This document shows, piece after piece, positions 40,363 to 49,280 of a stretch of DNA of 64,000 nt. Location of the stretch: positions 3,782,001-3,846,000 of the forward strand of contig OZ255627.1 in assembly GCA_965276765.1 (NCBI GenBank), given 5' to 3'. This stretch comes from G965276765 sp965276765 (GTDB taxonomy: Bacteria > Actinomycetota > Acidimicrobiia > Acidimicrobiales > Palsa-688). The notes beneath the pieces are model-generated. The model was not told the origin of the DNA and did no database searches. It was given only the letters and a program-made list of their open reading frames with translations. Position 1 is the first letter of the stretch. The number at the start of each line of letters is the position of its first letter. The position numbers were made by a program, and so were the translations under genes.

Positions 40363-43300
40363 GTGATCACTCCCGCCGACGCCGCGATGCTCCGGAGGAT
40401 CGTGGGGCCGAGGACCTTCGCCAGGGCGACGTCCTATGCGCTTGGCGGTGCGGTCCGGAGCCTCGAGTGGTTCGAGGACGGATCCCGAGTGATCGGGGTC
40501 GTCCAAGGCGGGGCGCGGGAGCCGTACCGCGCCTCGGTGAAGCTCACCCGGTCGCCTTCGGCGAAGCTGGCGGCGGTCCAAGGGACCTGCAGCTGCCCGG
40601 TCGGGGTCAACTGCAAGCACGTCGTGGCCCTGTTGCTGGCCAAGGGGACGGCCTCTGAGCTGCCCGGCCGGCCGGCCCTGCGGCCGCCGGGGGAGCGATC
40701 GTTGCGACTCGTCGACCCGCCCTCTCGACCGGCCGGCGGGAGATCTACGGCACCGAACGCTCCCGGATCCCCAACGGTGCCGCCGGTCGCGGGCTGGGAG
40801 CTCCCACTGCGGGCGGTCGTCGACCAAGACGGCCAGCAGATCGCTGGCGGCCGGCGCATCGGAGGCCGGTACACCGATGACGCCGAACTCATCGGGGAGC
40901 TTCGTCCGGCGGAGATCGGCCTGCAGTTTCAACTTGTCCAGGCGCGGGCCAAGCCGGGGCAGCGATCCGGGACGCTCGGTCCCGGAATCCGGATCCGGCC
41001 CGTCGTCTCCGGTCGCTCCGGCACGTGGGTCAAGACCGGGATCTCCTGGGCCAACCTCGAGTACCACTCCTATACGCAATCGAGAAGTGGCACCGGCTCC
41101 GACAAGGTGAACGTGCTGAAGGAGCTCCTGGCCTTGAGCCGGGTCTCGAGCTCCCGAGCCTTTTACACCTACACCGAGACGGATGTCTGGCTGGAGGCGA
41201 TCAGCAGTCGCCGGCTCTGGGATCTGCTCAGAGAGGCTCGGGACCTGCAGGTACCGCTCATCGGGTCGGGTCGTAAGGCCCAACCGATCACCCTGCGGTC
41301 GTCCCCCGCTTCCGTCGCCGTCAACCTGACCCGCGCCGGGTCGGCGCTGCAGTTGCAACCGCACATCGACATCGACGACGAGGGCGTGCCGCTCGGCTCG
41401 TCCATCTTCATCGGCAGCCCGGCCCACGGGTTGGTCTGGTGGGACGAGCCGTCGACCTCGCGGACCACATCGACCTCGACGTCGGAAACCCCGCCGCTGA
41501 AGCTGGCCCCGCTGAGCGCGCCGCTCGACGGGACCCTGCGCGCTCTGCTCGGCGGCGATGCCCTCACCGTGCCCAAGGCCGACGAGCCCCGATTCTTCCG
41601 GGACTTCTATCCGACGCTGCGACGCCGGATCGCCCTGGTGTCGAGCGACGAGTCGGTCGAGCTGCCAAGTGTGCCGCCGACCATACTCGTGCTCTCGGTG
41701 CGCCACGATCGAGACCATCACATCGAACTGACGTGGGCGTGGGACGGGGCCGAGACGCGCTGGGGTGAGCGTCTATGGGAAACGCGGCGCGGGTTCCGCG
41801 GCCGAAGCGAGGAGGACACGACGGTCGAAGCGGTCACGAAGGCCTTCTCCTCCATGCCCGAGCTCATCGAGTCGACGGCCATCGGGGAGCGCCCGGTGCC
41901 CGAGGCGCGGCTGGAAGGCATGGAGGCGGTCCGCTTCGTCTCCGAGCTCCTTCCGCTCCTCGATGAGCTCCCTGGCCTCCGGATTCAACACGACGGCCCG
42001 GCCGTCGACTACCGGGAGATCGTCGAGGCCCCGGTCGTGAACATGCGCGGCTCGGGATCGGGTGACGGCGACTGGTTCGATCTCACCGTCGACGTGCGCG
42101 TGGGCGGCGAGGAGGTGCCGTTTGCCGAGCTGTTCGTCGCACTGGCCGAGGAGCGGTCGCACCTGATCCTGCCTTCGGGCGCCTATTTCTCCCTGGACCG
42201 ACCCGAGTTGCGGCGGTTGGCGGAGCTCATCACCGAGGCGCGTGCCTTGCGCGACGCATCCGGGGATGGCGTTCGCCTCAGCCGGTTCCAGGCCAGCCTG
42301 TGGGAAGACCTCGAGAGCCTCGGCGTGATCACGGCCCAGGCCGGCGCCTGGGAGGAATCGGTGCGGGGCCTGGTCGGAGCCACCGACAGGGCCGAGTATC
42401 CGACCCCTCGCTCGTTGCGCGCCGTGCTCAGGCCGTACCAGCGTGACGGCTTCAACTGGCTGGCGCTCCTCTTTGAGCATCGTCTCGGCGGGGTGCTCGC
42501 AGACGACATGGGGCTCGGCAAGACGCTCCAGGCGCTGGCGTTGATGTGCCACACGAGAGAGCGTGGCCTCACGGAAGCGCCGTTCCTTGTCGTGGCTCCT
42601 ACGAGCGTGGTCGAGAACTGGGCGGCCGAATGCCGGAGGTTTGCTCCCGACCTGGCCCCCGTGACGGTGACGGCCACCGAGGCTCGCCGGGGCGCGCCGC
42701 TGGCCGAGTTGGTGGCCGGGGTCGACGTTGTCATCACGTCCTACGCCCTCTTCCGCTTGGAGTACGACGACTACGAGGGCATCGAGTGGGCGGCGCTGTT
42801 TCTCGACGAGGCCCAATTCGCCAAGAACCGCGCCTCGCATGCCTACCGGCGGGCCAAGACGCTGCCGGTCCCTTTCAAGGTGGCCATGACGGGGACACCC
42901 ATGGAGAACAACCTGATGGAGCTGTGGTCGTTGCTCTCCATCGCCGCACCGGGCCTCTTCGCCAACCCTGACCGTTTCGCCGAGTACTACCAGCTGCAGA
43001 TCGAAAAGCGCGGTGACGCCGAGCGCTTGGATCAACTGCGCCGGCGTGTCCGCCCCCTGATGCTGCGGCGGACCAAGGAGCAGGTCGCCGCCGACCTGCC
43101 CGACAAGCAGGAGCAGGTGCTCGAGCTCGAGCTCACGCCGAGACACAAAAAGCTCTACCAGACCTACCTGGCGCGCGAGCGCCAGAAGATTCTCGGGCTC
43201 ATCGACGACATGAGCAAGAACAGGTTCGAGATCTTTCGGTCGCTCACCCTCCTGCGCCAAGCCAGCCTCGACGTCTCCCTGGTCGACCCGGCGCACGCCA

Positions 43301-43812
43301 AGGTGCCATCCACCAAGCTCGACGCACTGATGGAGATGCTCGACGACATCGTCGAGGACGGCCATCGCGTGCTCGTCTTCAGCCAGTTCACTCGGTTCTT
43401 GGCCATGGCCCGCCAACGGCTCGACACGGCCGGGATCGAGCACTGCTACCTCGACGGGTCCACGCGGAAGCGGGAGGCCGTGCTCTCGGAGTTTCGGACG
43501 GGAGCCGCCCCCGTCTTCCTCATCAGCCTGAAGGCCGGTGGGCTCGGGCTCAACCTCACCGAGGCCGACTATTGCATCCTCCTCGACCCGTGGTGGAACC
43601 CCGCAACCGAGGCCCAGGCGGTCGACCGCATCCACCGCATCGGCCAGACCCGTAAGGTGATGGTTTATCGCCTCGTGGCCAAGGACACCATCGAGGAGAA
43701 GGTGATGGCCCTCAAGGCCAAGAAGGCGGCACTGTTTGCCAACGTCGTCGATGCCGGCGGTTTCGAGTCCGGAGCGCTGACGGCCGGGGACATCCGCGGC
43801 CTCTTGAGCTGA
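40363..43812 (+). CDS. SWIM-zinc-finger SNF2 family DNA helicase/ATPase
   Basis: 1149 aa. N-terminal SWIM finger 'CSCPVGVNCKHVV' (about 75-88). The SNF2 ATPase begins near 690 with Walker A 'DDMGLGKT' at 714-721 and 'DEAQ' near 815. The helicase C-lobe has 'VFSQFTRFLAMARQRL', 'LISLKAGGLGLNLTEADYC' and 'AQAVDRIHRIGQTRKV'. HepA/RapA-like DNA translocase, probably in repair or transcription-complex remodelling. Divergent from SOS-controlled dinB with about 130 bp between. Confidence 0.94.
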   Translation: MITPADAAMLRRIVGPRTFARATSYALGGAVRSLEWFEDGSRVIGVVQGGAREPYRASVKLTRSPSAKLAAVQGTCSCPVGVNCKHVVALLLAKGTASELPGRPALRPPGERSLRLVDPPSRPAGGRSTAPNAPGSPTVPPVAGWELPLRAVVDQDGQQIAGGRRIGGRYTDDAELIGELRPAEIGLQFQLVQARAKPGQRSGTLGPGIRIRPVVSGRSGTWVKTGISWANLEYHSYTQSRSGTGSDKVNVLKELLALSRVSSSRAFYTYTETDVWLEAISSRRLWDLLREARDLQVPLIGSGRKAQPITLRSSPASVAVNLTRAGSALQLQPHIDIDDEGVPLGSSIFIGSPAHGLVWWDEPSTSRTTSTSTSETPPLKLAPLSAPLDGTLRALLGGDALTVPKADEPRFFRDFYPTLRRRIALVSSDESVELPSVPPTILVLSVRHDRDHHIELTWAWDGAETRWGERLWETRRGFRGRSEEDTTVEAVTKAFSSMPELIESTAIGERPVPEARLEGMEAVRFVSELLPLLDELPGLRIQHDGPAVDYREIVEAPVVNMRGSGSGDGDWFDLTVDVRVGGEEVPFAELFVALAEERSHLILPSGAYFSLDRPELRRLAELITEARALRDASGDGVRLSRFQASLWEDLESLGVITAQAGAWEESVRGLVGATDRAEYPTPRSLRAVLRPYQRDGFNWLALLFEHRLGGVLADDMGLGKTLQALALMCHTRERGLTEAPFLVVAPTSVVENWAAECRRFAPDLAPVTVTATEARRGAPLAELVAGVDVVITSYALFRLEYDDYEGIEWAALFLDEAQFAKNRASHAYRRAKTLPVPFKVAMTGTPMENNLMELWSLLSIAAPGLFANPDRFAEYYQLQIEKRGDAERLDQLRRRVRPLMLRRTKEQVAADLPDKQEQVLELELTPRHKKLYQTYLARERQKILGLIDDMSKNRFEIFRSLTLLRQASLDVSLVDPAHAKVPSTKLDALMEMLDDIVEDGHRVLVFSQFTRFLAMARQRLDTAGIEHCYLDGSTRKREAVLSEFRTGAAPVFLISLKAGGLGLNLTEADYCILLDPWWNPATEAQAVDRIHRIGQTRKVMVYRLVAKDTIEEKVMALKAKKAALFANVVDAGGFESGALTAGDIRGLLS

Positions 43813-43818
43813 CATCTA

Positions 43819-43834
43819 CCGCTCCGTGGAGCGG
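43819..43834 (+). terminator. Possible short hairpin after the SNF2 gene
   Basis: CCGCTCCGTGGAGCGG forms a 6-7-bp hairpin 7 bp after the stop. No T-run, so terminator function is uncertain. Confidence 0.35.
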
Positions 43835-43873
43835 CGGGGATGGCGGTAGCTTGACCGCGAGGATGTCCGATTG

Positions 43874-45385
43874 ATGCGGTTTGGTGGGCGGGTGGCGACG
43901 ACCGCGGCGGCAGTTGTGTCCGCACTCGTTCTCGCGGCCTGTGGGTCGGGCGCCGGCTCGGCCGTGGGGGCCAGCTCGACGCCATCGACCGCCCCGACGC
44001 CGGCCGTTATGGGCGGGATGGCTCCTTCGACACCTTCGACGTCACCGACGAACCACACCCTCACGACGATCGGGGTCAAGACGTGGTCGACCTACCAGGC
44101 CAACAACGCCAGGACGGGCGCCGTGGTCGCCGGTCCGCCGATCAACCGTGCCACCACCGCCTGGACAGCCGACCTGGGGGGCGTCGTCCACGGTGAGCCC
44201 GTCGTGGCCGACGGGCGGGTCTTCGCCGCCACCGAGAACAACCGGGTCGTTGCCATCGACCCCCACAGCGGGAAGCTCCTTTGGTCCAGGTCCCTCGGAC
44301 CTCCGTTGACGAATGTCGACTCCGTCGCCGGCTGCGGGGACATCGACCCCCTCGGGATCACGGGCACGCCGGTCGTGGACGTGGCCTCGCACACCCTCTA
44401 CGTCGTCGGCGAGGTCAGCAGCGGTGGGGGAGTCGTGCACCACCAGCTCGAGGGTTTCGATCTGACCACGGGGGCGTTGCGGTTGTCCGACGATGTCGAC
44501 CCAGCGCTCCCGGCTGGCGAGCGACCGGTGAACCTCCTCCAGCGCACGTCGCTTGCCCTTGGAAACGGGCGCATCTACGTCGGCTATGGCGGCAACGAAG
44601 GCGACTGTGGCCGCTACCACGGTTGGGTCGTGGGCGTGGACGAACGGGGCGCCCCCCAGCGGGTGTCCTTCGAGGTTGCAGCGGGCGCCCAGGGCGGGGC
44701 GATCTGGGAGTCGGGCGGCGGCCCTGCGATCGATGCGAAGGGGGACGTGTACGTCACCACCGGCAACAGCACCCCATTTCCTTCGACCCGCGGTCCCGAC
44801 CCTGGGAAGTACACCGAGAGCGTGGTCAAGTTGACGCCGGCGCTGGTGCCGATCGCCTCGTTCAAGGATGCGGTTGCCGGCGGGGACGCCGACCTGTCGA
44901 CCGGCAACCCGGTCCTACTCCCTGGAGGCAAGCTGTTCGCCGTCGGCAAGACCGACATCGGCTACGTCCTGACCCAGGCGAAGCTGTCCGAGGTCGCCAC
45001 GATCAAGGGCATCTGCGGCAGCAACCCCGACGGGGGGCTGGCCTACGACGCCGCCACGGCTCGAATGTTCGTGCCCTGCCGAGATGGCGGGATCCAAGAG
45101 GTCGACCTGGCCAACGACACGTTGGGGCCGGTGCTCGCCGCCGCCGACAGCACGCCCATCCTGATCGGCAACGACCTGTGGGCCATGGAGTATCCCGACG
45201 GCACCGTGACCGAGTACGACGCCACGACCGGCGCCACCCTCCAGACCGTCCACATCGGCTCGACGGTGGCAAACTTCGCCTCACCGAGCGGCGCGCTCGG
45301 CTTGCTGCTCGTGCCGACGAACACCGGAGTGACGGCCTTCGACGGGCCGGCCGGCCTCCCGCCGGCGGCGCCCGGTCAATCCTGA
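43874..45385 (+). CDS. Exported lipoprotein with PQQ-like beta-propeller repeats
   Basis: 503 aa. Signal with lipobox ending at Cys23 (LVLAAC), a Ser/Thr/Pro linker (25-60), then repeated propeller blades ('VVADGRVFAATENNRVVAID', 'SGKLLWSRSLG', 'WAMEYPDGTVTEYDATTGAT'). No clear PQQ-binding enzyme residues, so a structural or binding role at the cell surface is more likely than a dehydrogenase. ATG 43874. Confidence 0.85.
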   Translation: MRFGGRVATTAAAVVSALVLAACGSGAGSAVGASSTPSTAPTPAVMGGMAPSTPSTSPTNHTLTTIGVKTWSTYQANNARTGAVVAGPPINRATTAWTADLGGVVHGEPVVADGRVFAATENNRVVAIDPHSGKLLWSRSLGPPLTNVDSVAGCGDIDPLGITGTPVVDVASHTLYVVGEVSSGGGVVHHQLEGFDLTTGALRLSDDVDPALPAGERPVNLLQRTSLALGNGRIYVGYGGNEGDCGRYHGWVVGVDERGAPQRVSFEVAAGAQGGAIWESGGGPAIDAKGDVYVTTGNSTPFPSTRGPDPGKYTESVVKLTPALVPIASFKDAVAGGDADLSTGNPVLLPGGKLFAVGKTDIGYVLTQAKLSEVATIKGICGSNPDGGLAYDAATARMFVPCRDGGIQEVDLANDTLGPVLAAADSTPILIGNDLWAMEYPDGTVTEYDATTGATLQTVHIGSTVANFASPSGALGLLLVPTNTGVTAFDGPAGLPPAAPGQS

Positions 45386-45500
45386 CGGCAACGAGACATA
45401 CCCGACCCGCACGCTTTAGGATCGCCGGCACCTGAGCACGGCCTGTCGAGTCGGGCCCGGCAGGTCGAGTCGAGTGCAGCCGGTCAACAAAGGGGGATTC

Positions 45501-47117
45501 GTGGACGGCCTCATGCAGGACTACCCGCTGACGATGCCGATGATCTTCCGGCGCGCCGAGCAGTACTTCGGTCACAAGGAGATCGTCACGGCGACGGCCG
45601 CGGGCACCGAGCGCGGGACCGTAGCCGACTGGGCGGAGCGGACCCGCCGGCTCGGTGGCGTGCTCGACACCCTCGGCGTGTCCGCCGACGGTCGGGTGGG
45701 GACCTTTGCCTGGAACACCGCCCATCATCTGGAGTGCTACTTCGCCATCCCGGGCGCCGGCCGGGTGCTGCATACCCTCAACATCCGGCTGTTCCCCGAT
45801 CAGCTGACCTACATGGTCAACCACGCCGAGGACGAGGTCATCTTCGTCGACCGCTCGCTGCTGAAGGTGCTCTGGCCGCTCGTCCCCTCGTTCAAAACGG
45901 TCCGCCACATCGTCGTCATGGACGACGGTGAGGGCGACGTGCCCGACGACCCCCGGATCCTTGACTACGAGACCCTGCTCGCCGAGGCCACGCCGGCCGA
46001 ATGGCACGTGAGCGACGAGCGTCAGGCCGCGTCCATGTGTTACACGTCGGGGACGACCGGCAACCCCAAAGGGGTCGTCTACTCGCACCGCTCCACGGTG
46101 TTGCACTCGATGGGTGCCCTGATGACCGACGCCCTGGCCATCTCGGAGTCGGATGTCATCTTGCCGGTCGTGCCGATGTTCCACGCCAACGCCTGGGGGG
46201 TGGTTCACGCCGGGCTCATGGCCGGGTCGGGCCTGGTGTTCCCCGGTAGCGACCTGTCTCCCGGCGCCGTGGTCCGGTTGATGGAGACCGAGCGGGTGAC
46301 GATGGCCGCCGGCGTGCCCACCATCTGGATCGGCGTGCTCGGTCAGCTCGATGGCCACGATCTCTCCAGCCTCGATCGCATCCTTTGCGGTGGATCGGCC
46401 GTGCCCAGGGCGCTGTCGGAGGGGTACAGGGAGAAGATCGGGGTTCCGATCTCGCAGGCGTGGGGAATGACCGAGACTCATCCGCTGGCGACCTTTGCAC
46501 GGGTTCCGAGCCGGTTGGCCGGCGGGAGCGCCGACGCGGTGGCGGACATCCGAGCCACCCAGGGCATCGCGATCCCTGGGGTCGAGGTCCGGATCGCCGA
46601 TCCGACCACGGGCGACGAGCTGCCCTGGGACGGTAAGACCAGTGGCGAGATCCAAGCTGCGGGGCCTTGGTGCGCCAGCGAGTACTACAACGACGAGCGG
46701 TCAAAGGACGCCTTCACCGCCGACGGGTGGCTTCGTACGGGCGACGTGGCGTCGATTTCGCCCGACGGCTACATCCGGCTCGTGGACAGGACCAAGGACC
46801 TGATCAAGTCCGGCGGCGAATGGATCTCGTCGGTGGAGCTCGAGAACGAGCTGATGGCCCACCCCAAGGTCGCCGAGGCGGCCGTCATCGCCGTCCCCAA
46901 CGAACGCTGGGCCGAACGCCCCCTCGCCTGCGTCGTCATCAAACCGGGGCAGGAGGCCTCCGAGTCGGAGCTCATCGAGTTCCTGAAGACCCGGGTCGCG
47001 AAGTGGACGGTCCCCGACGAGATCGTCTTCATCGACGAGGTTCCCAAGACATCGACCGGCAAGTTCTCCAAGAAGGACCTCCGCGACCGGTTCGTCACCG
47101 AGAAGTCCGGGGGCTGA
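45501..47117 (+). CDS. Long/medium-chain fatty acid--CoA ligase (ANL superfamily)
   Basis: 538 aa. AMP-binding P-loop 'MCYTSGTTGNPKGVVYSH', 'QAWGMTETHPLATF', 'GWLRTGDVASISPDGYIRLV', hinge 'DRTKDLIKSGGEWIS' and catalytic Lys 'PKTSTGKFSKKDLRDRF'. Activates a fatty or related carboxylic acid to its CoA thioester. GTG 45501 ('VDGLMQDYPLTM') fits the family N-terminus with AGGGGG just upstream; GTG 45474 is possible. Confidence 0.93.
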   Translation: MDGLMQDYPLTMPMIFRRAEQYFGHKEIVTATAAGTERGTVADWAERTRRLGGVLDTLGVSADGRVGTFAWNTAHHLECYFAIPGAGRVLHTLNIRLFPDQLTYMVNHAEDEVIFVDRSLLKVLWPLVPSFKTVRHIVVMDDGEGDVPDDPRILDYETLLAEATPAEWHVSDERQAASMCYTSGTTGNPKGVVYSHRSTVLHSMGALMTDALAISESDVILPVVPMFHANAWGVVHAGLMAGSGLVFPGSDLSPGAVVRLMETERVTMAAGVPTIWIGVLGQLDGHDLSSLDRILCGGSAVPRALSEGYREKIGVPISQAWGMTETHPLATFARVPSRLAGGSADAVADIRATQGIAIPGVEVRIADPTTGDELPWDGKTSGEIQAAGPWCASEYYNDERSKDAFTADGWLRTGDVASISPDGYIRLVDRTKDLIKSGGEWISSVELENELMAHPKVAEAAVIAVPNERWAERPLACVVIKPGQEASESELIEFLKTRVAKWTVPDEIVFIDEVPKTSTGKFSKKDLRDRFVTEKSGG

Positions 47118-47142
47118 GCGGCCAGCCCCGGGGCAGGCGCCC

Positions 47143-47189
47143 TTCTCTGCCCACTTTTGCGGGGCGAACACGGAAAAGTGGGCAGAGAA
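47143..47189 (+). terminator. Perfect 16-bp inverted repeat, probable terminator
   Basis: TTCTCTGCCCACTTTT (47143-47158) and AAAAGTGGGCAGAGAA (47174-47189) pair perfectly around a 15-nt loop, 25 bp after the acyl-CoA ligase stop. The T/A-ended arms would work in both directions; it could equally be a protein-binding site. Confidence 0.65.
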
Positions 47190-47356
47190 ACCGAGCCGCG
47201 GCACCCGCCAGCGGGGCTGGCCACCACGGTGGGCCGGCCGTCTCGTTCCAGCCTCAGCCAATGTCCGTAACGACCCTTTCATTCCGGTCCGGCGTTGTCT
47301 ACTGTGACGACGAAGAACGGCCGGGTCCTGCGACCCGCGAACAAAGGGGTGGAGCC

Positions 47357-49213
47357 ATGCGAAGCGGTTCTCTGCTGCATCGGGGTGGGCGGGGGCATCA
47401 CCGCTGGCGGAGTCGAGGAGTCGTCGCCGTCGTCGGGGCCGTCGGTCTCTCGGCGGCCATGGCCTTTCCCGGCGGTGCGTCCGCCGCCAAACCCCGTCCG
47501 GCGGCCAAGGCCCACCCGACGGTGACCCACCGCAGTTACACGACGAGTAAGCGGGTGGCGGCCCACCGGGTCGGCACGGTCAATCCGGTAGCCCTGGCGC
47601 GCGCCGACCTCAGGCGCCGGGACGGCCGGGCCGCGACGGCCGGCAACGTCAAGGGCAGGGACGTGCCCCTTGGCGCCCCGCCGTCGGCCCGTCGGGCCAA
47701 CGCCGCCAAGTCCCGAGCCGCGAAGTCGGCGGCGGCGAAGTCGGCCGTCACCGCCTTTGCCGGCGACGTCAAGGGTGCGTCCGGATTCGACGGCCTCACC
47801 GCCGCCATCAACGGCGGGGCCAACTCGCCGGTCTCCGGGGGCGTCGGCGACGTCTCTCCTCCCGACCAGGGCCTCGCCGTCGGACCGAGCAGTGCTGGCA
47901 CGGCCGTCGTCGAGTTCGTCAACCAGTCCTTCGACATCTACTCGACCAAGGGCCGCAGCCTTCTCGGGGCCATCCCGGCCTACCAGCTGTTCGGCCTGCC
48001 GGCCAGCTCCTTCCTCTCCGACCCGCGGGCGTATTACGACGCCCAAACCGGCCACTGGTTCCTGACGATGTTCACGTCCGGGACGGTGACCAACGGGAAG
48101 CTGACGGCACCGAGCACCCAGTACGTGGATGTCAGCCAGACGACCAGCCCCTTCGGGCCGTACACGACGTTCTCGTTCGATACGACCGACGCCACCCACG
48201 CCAACTGCCCGTGCTTCGGTGACTACGACCAGATCGGCGCCAATAAGTACGGGTTCTACGTCTCGACCAACGAGTTCAGCCTCCTGCCCAGCGGAGCCTT
48301 CAACGGCGCCAACATCTACTCGGCGTCGAAGCAGGAGCTGGTGGCGGCGGCACAGGGCAATGCCGCCGCTCCCACCTTCCAGCTGGTTCGGGTGCCGTCC
48401 ACCGTCGATCCGTACGCCGGCTACCACCTGGCGCCCTCCGAGGTGCCACCCGGTCAGGCCAACCCGGCCGACGAGTACTTCGTCGAGTCCAACGCCAACA
48501 CCAACTACGGCAACGGCCTCGAGGTCTTCTCGCTGCTCGGCACGTCCGGGCTGGCCGCAGGAGGCAAGCTGACGCTCACCCAGGCCGCAGTGCCCACCGA
48601 GGCGTACTCCACGCCGCCCAACGCCTACCAGAAATCCGGGCCCAACCCGTACGGTCAATCGCTCGGCGGGTACGGGGTCACCCCGATCGAGACGGACTTC
48701 GACGCCGTCCAGGAAGTGACCTGGGCCGGGGGCAACCTCTACGCCGAGCTCAACACGGGCTTCTCCTACGGCACCGGTCAGCAGTCGGCGGCTGCCTGGT
48801 TTGTCCTGCACCCCAAGTCGACGTCGACGTCGCTGAGCGCCACGCTCGTCAAGGACGGCACGGTGAAGACCAACCAGTTCCTGCTGTATCCCGACATCGT
48901 CGTGAACAACAAGGGCATGGGGTATATGGACTTCGCCGTCTCCGGCACCGCTCGCTACCCGAGCGCCGGCTATGTCGCCTTCGACGGCACCGCCGGCGCC
49001 ATGGGGCCGGTGCACATCCAGGCCAAGGGCGTCGATCCCCTCGACGACTTCACCTGCTACAAGCCGTACGGCCCGGCCTGCCGCTGGGGGGATTACTCGG
49101 GTGGTCAGAGCTACAACGGCAAGATTTACATGGCGACGGAGTATGTCGCTCCCCAGCCGCGCGACGTGCTGAGCAATTGGGGTACCCGGATCTGGGACGC
49201 CCCGGCCCCCTGA
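47357..49213 (+). CDS. Secreted protein of unknown function
   Basis: 618 aa. Basic N-terminus and signal segment ('GVVAVVGAVGLSAAMAFPGG', cleavage near ASA-AK), an Ala/Arg/Lys-rich linker to about 145, then a long beta-rich extracellular domain with 'HANCPCFGDYDQIGANKYGF', 'FDAVQEVTWAGGNLYAELNT' and 'CRWGDYSGG', likely propeller-like. No enzymatic motif recognised. ATG 47357 with AGGGG eight bases upstream. Confidence 0.78.
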   Translation: MRSGSLLHRGGRGHHRWRSRGVVAVVGAVGLSAAMAFPGGASAAKPRPAAKAHPTVTHRSYTTSKRVAAHRVGTVNPVALARADLRRRDGRAATAGNVKGRDVPLGAPPSARRANAAKSRAAKSAAAKSAVTAFAGDVKGASGFDGLTAAINGGANSPVSGGVGDVSPPDQGLAVGPSSAGTAVVEFVNQSFDIYSTKGRSLLGAIPAYQLFGLPASSFLSDPRAYYDAQTGHWFLTMFTSGTVTNGKLTAPSTQYVDVSQTTSPFGPYTTFSFDTTDATHANCPCFGDYDQIGANKYGFYVSTNEFSLLPSGAFNGANIYSASKQELVAAAQGNAAAPTFQLVRVPSTVDPYAGYHLAPSEVPPGQANPADEYFVESNANTNYGNGLEVFSLLGTSGLAAGGKLTLTQAAVPTEAYSTPPNAYQKSGPNPYGQSLGGYGVTPIETDFDAVQEVTWAGGNLYAELNTGFSYGTGQQSAAAWFVLHPKSTSTSLSATLVKDGTVKTNQFLLYPDIVVNNKGMGYMDFAVSGTARYPSAGYVAFDGTAGAMGPVHIQAKGVDPLDDFTCYKPYGPACRWGDYSGGQSYNGKIYMATEYVAPQPRDVLSNWGTRIWDAPAP

Positions 49214-49280
49214 CCGAGGAGAGGGCGGCCGGGTCGACCGGCCGATAGATTGGCACGGTCGTCGGTTCCCGCCGGCGACC

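Noticed and set aside
38950..41721. A 923-codon minus-strand open frame
   Set aside because: Only the part from about 40230 down encodes DinB; the remainder mirrors the SNF2 gene and crosses the LexA box and promoter.
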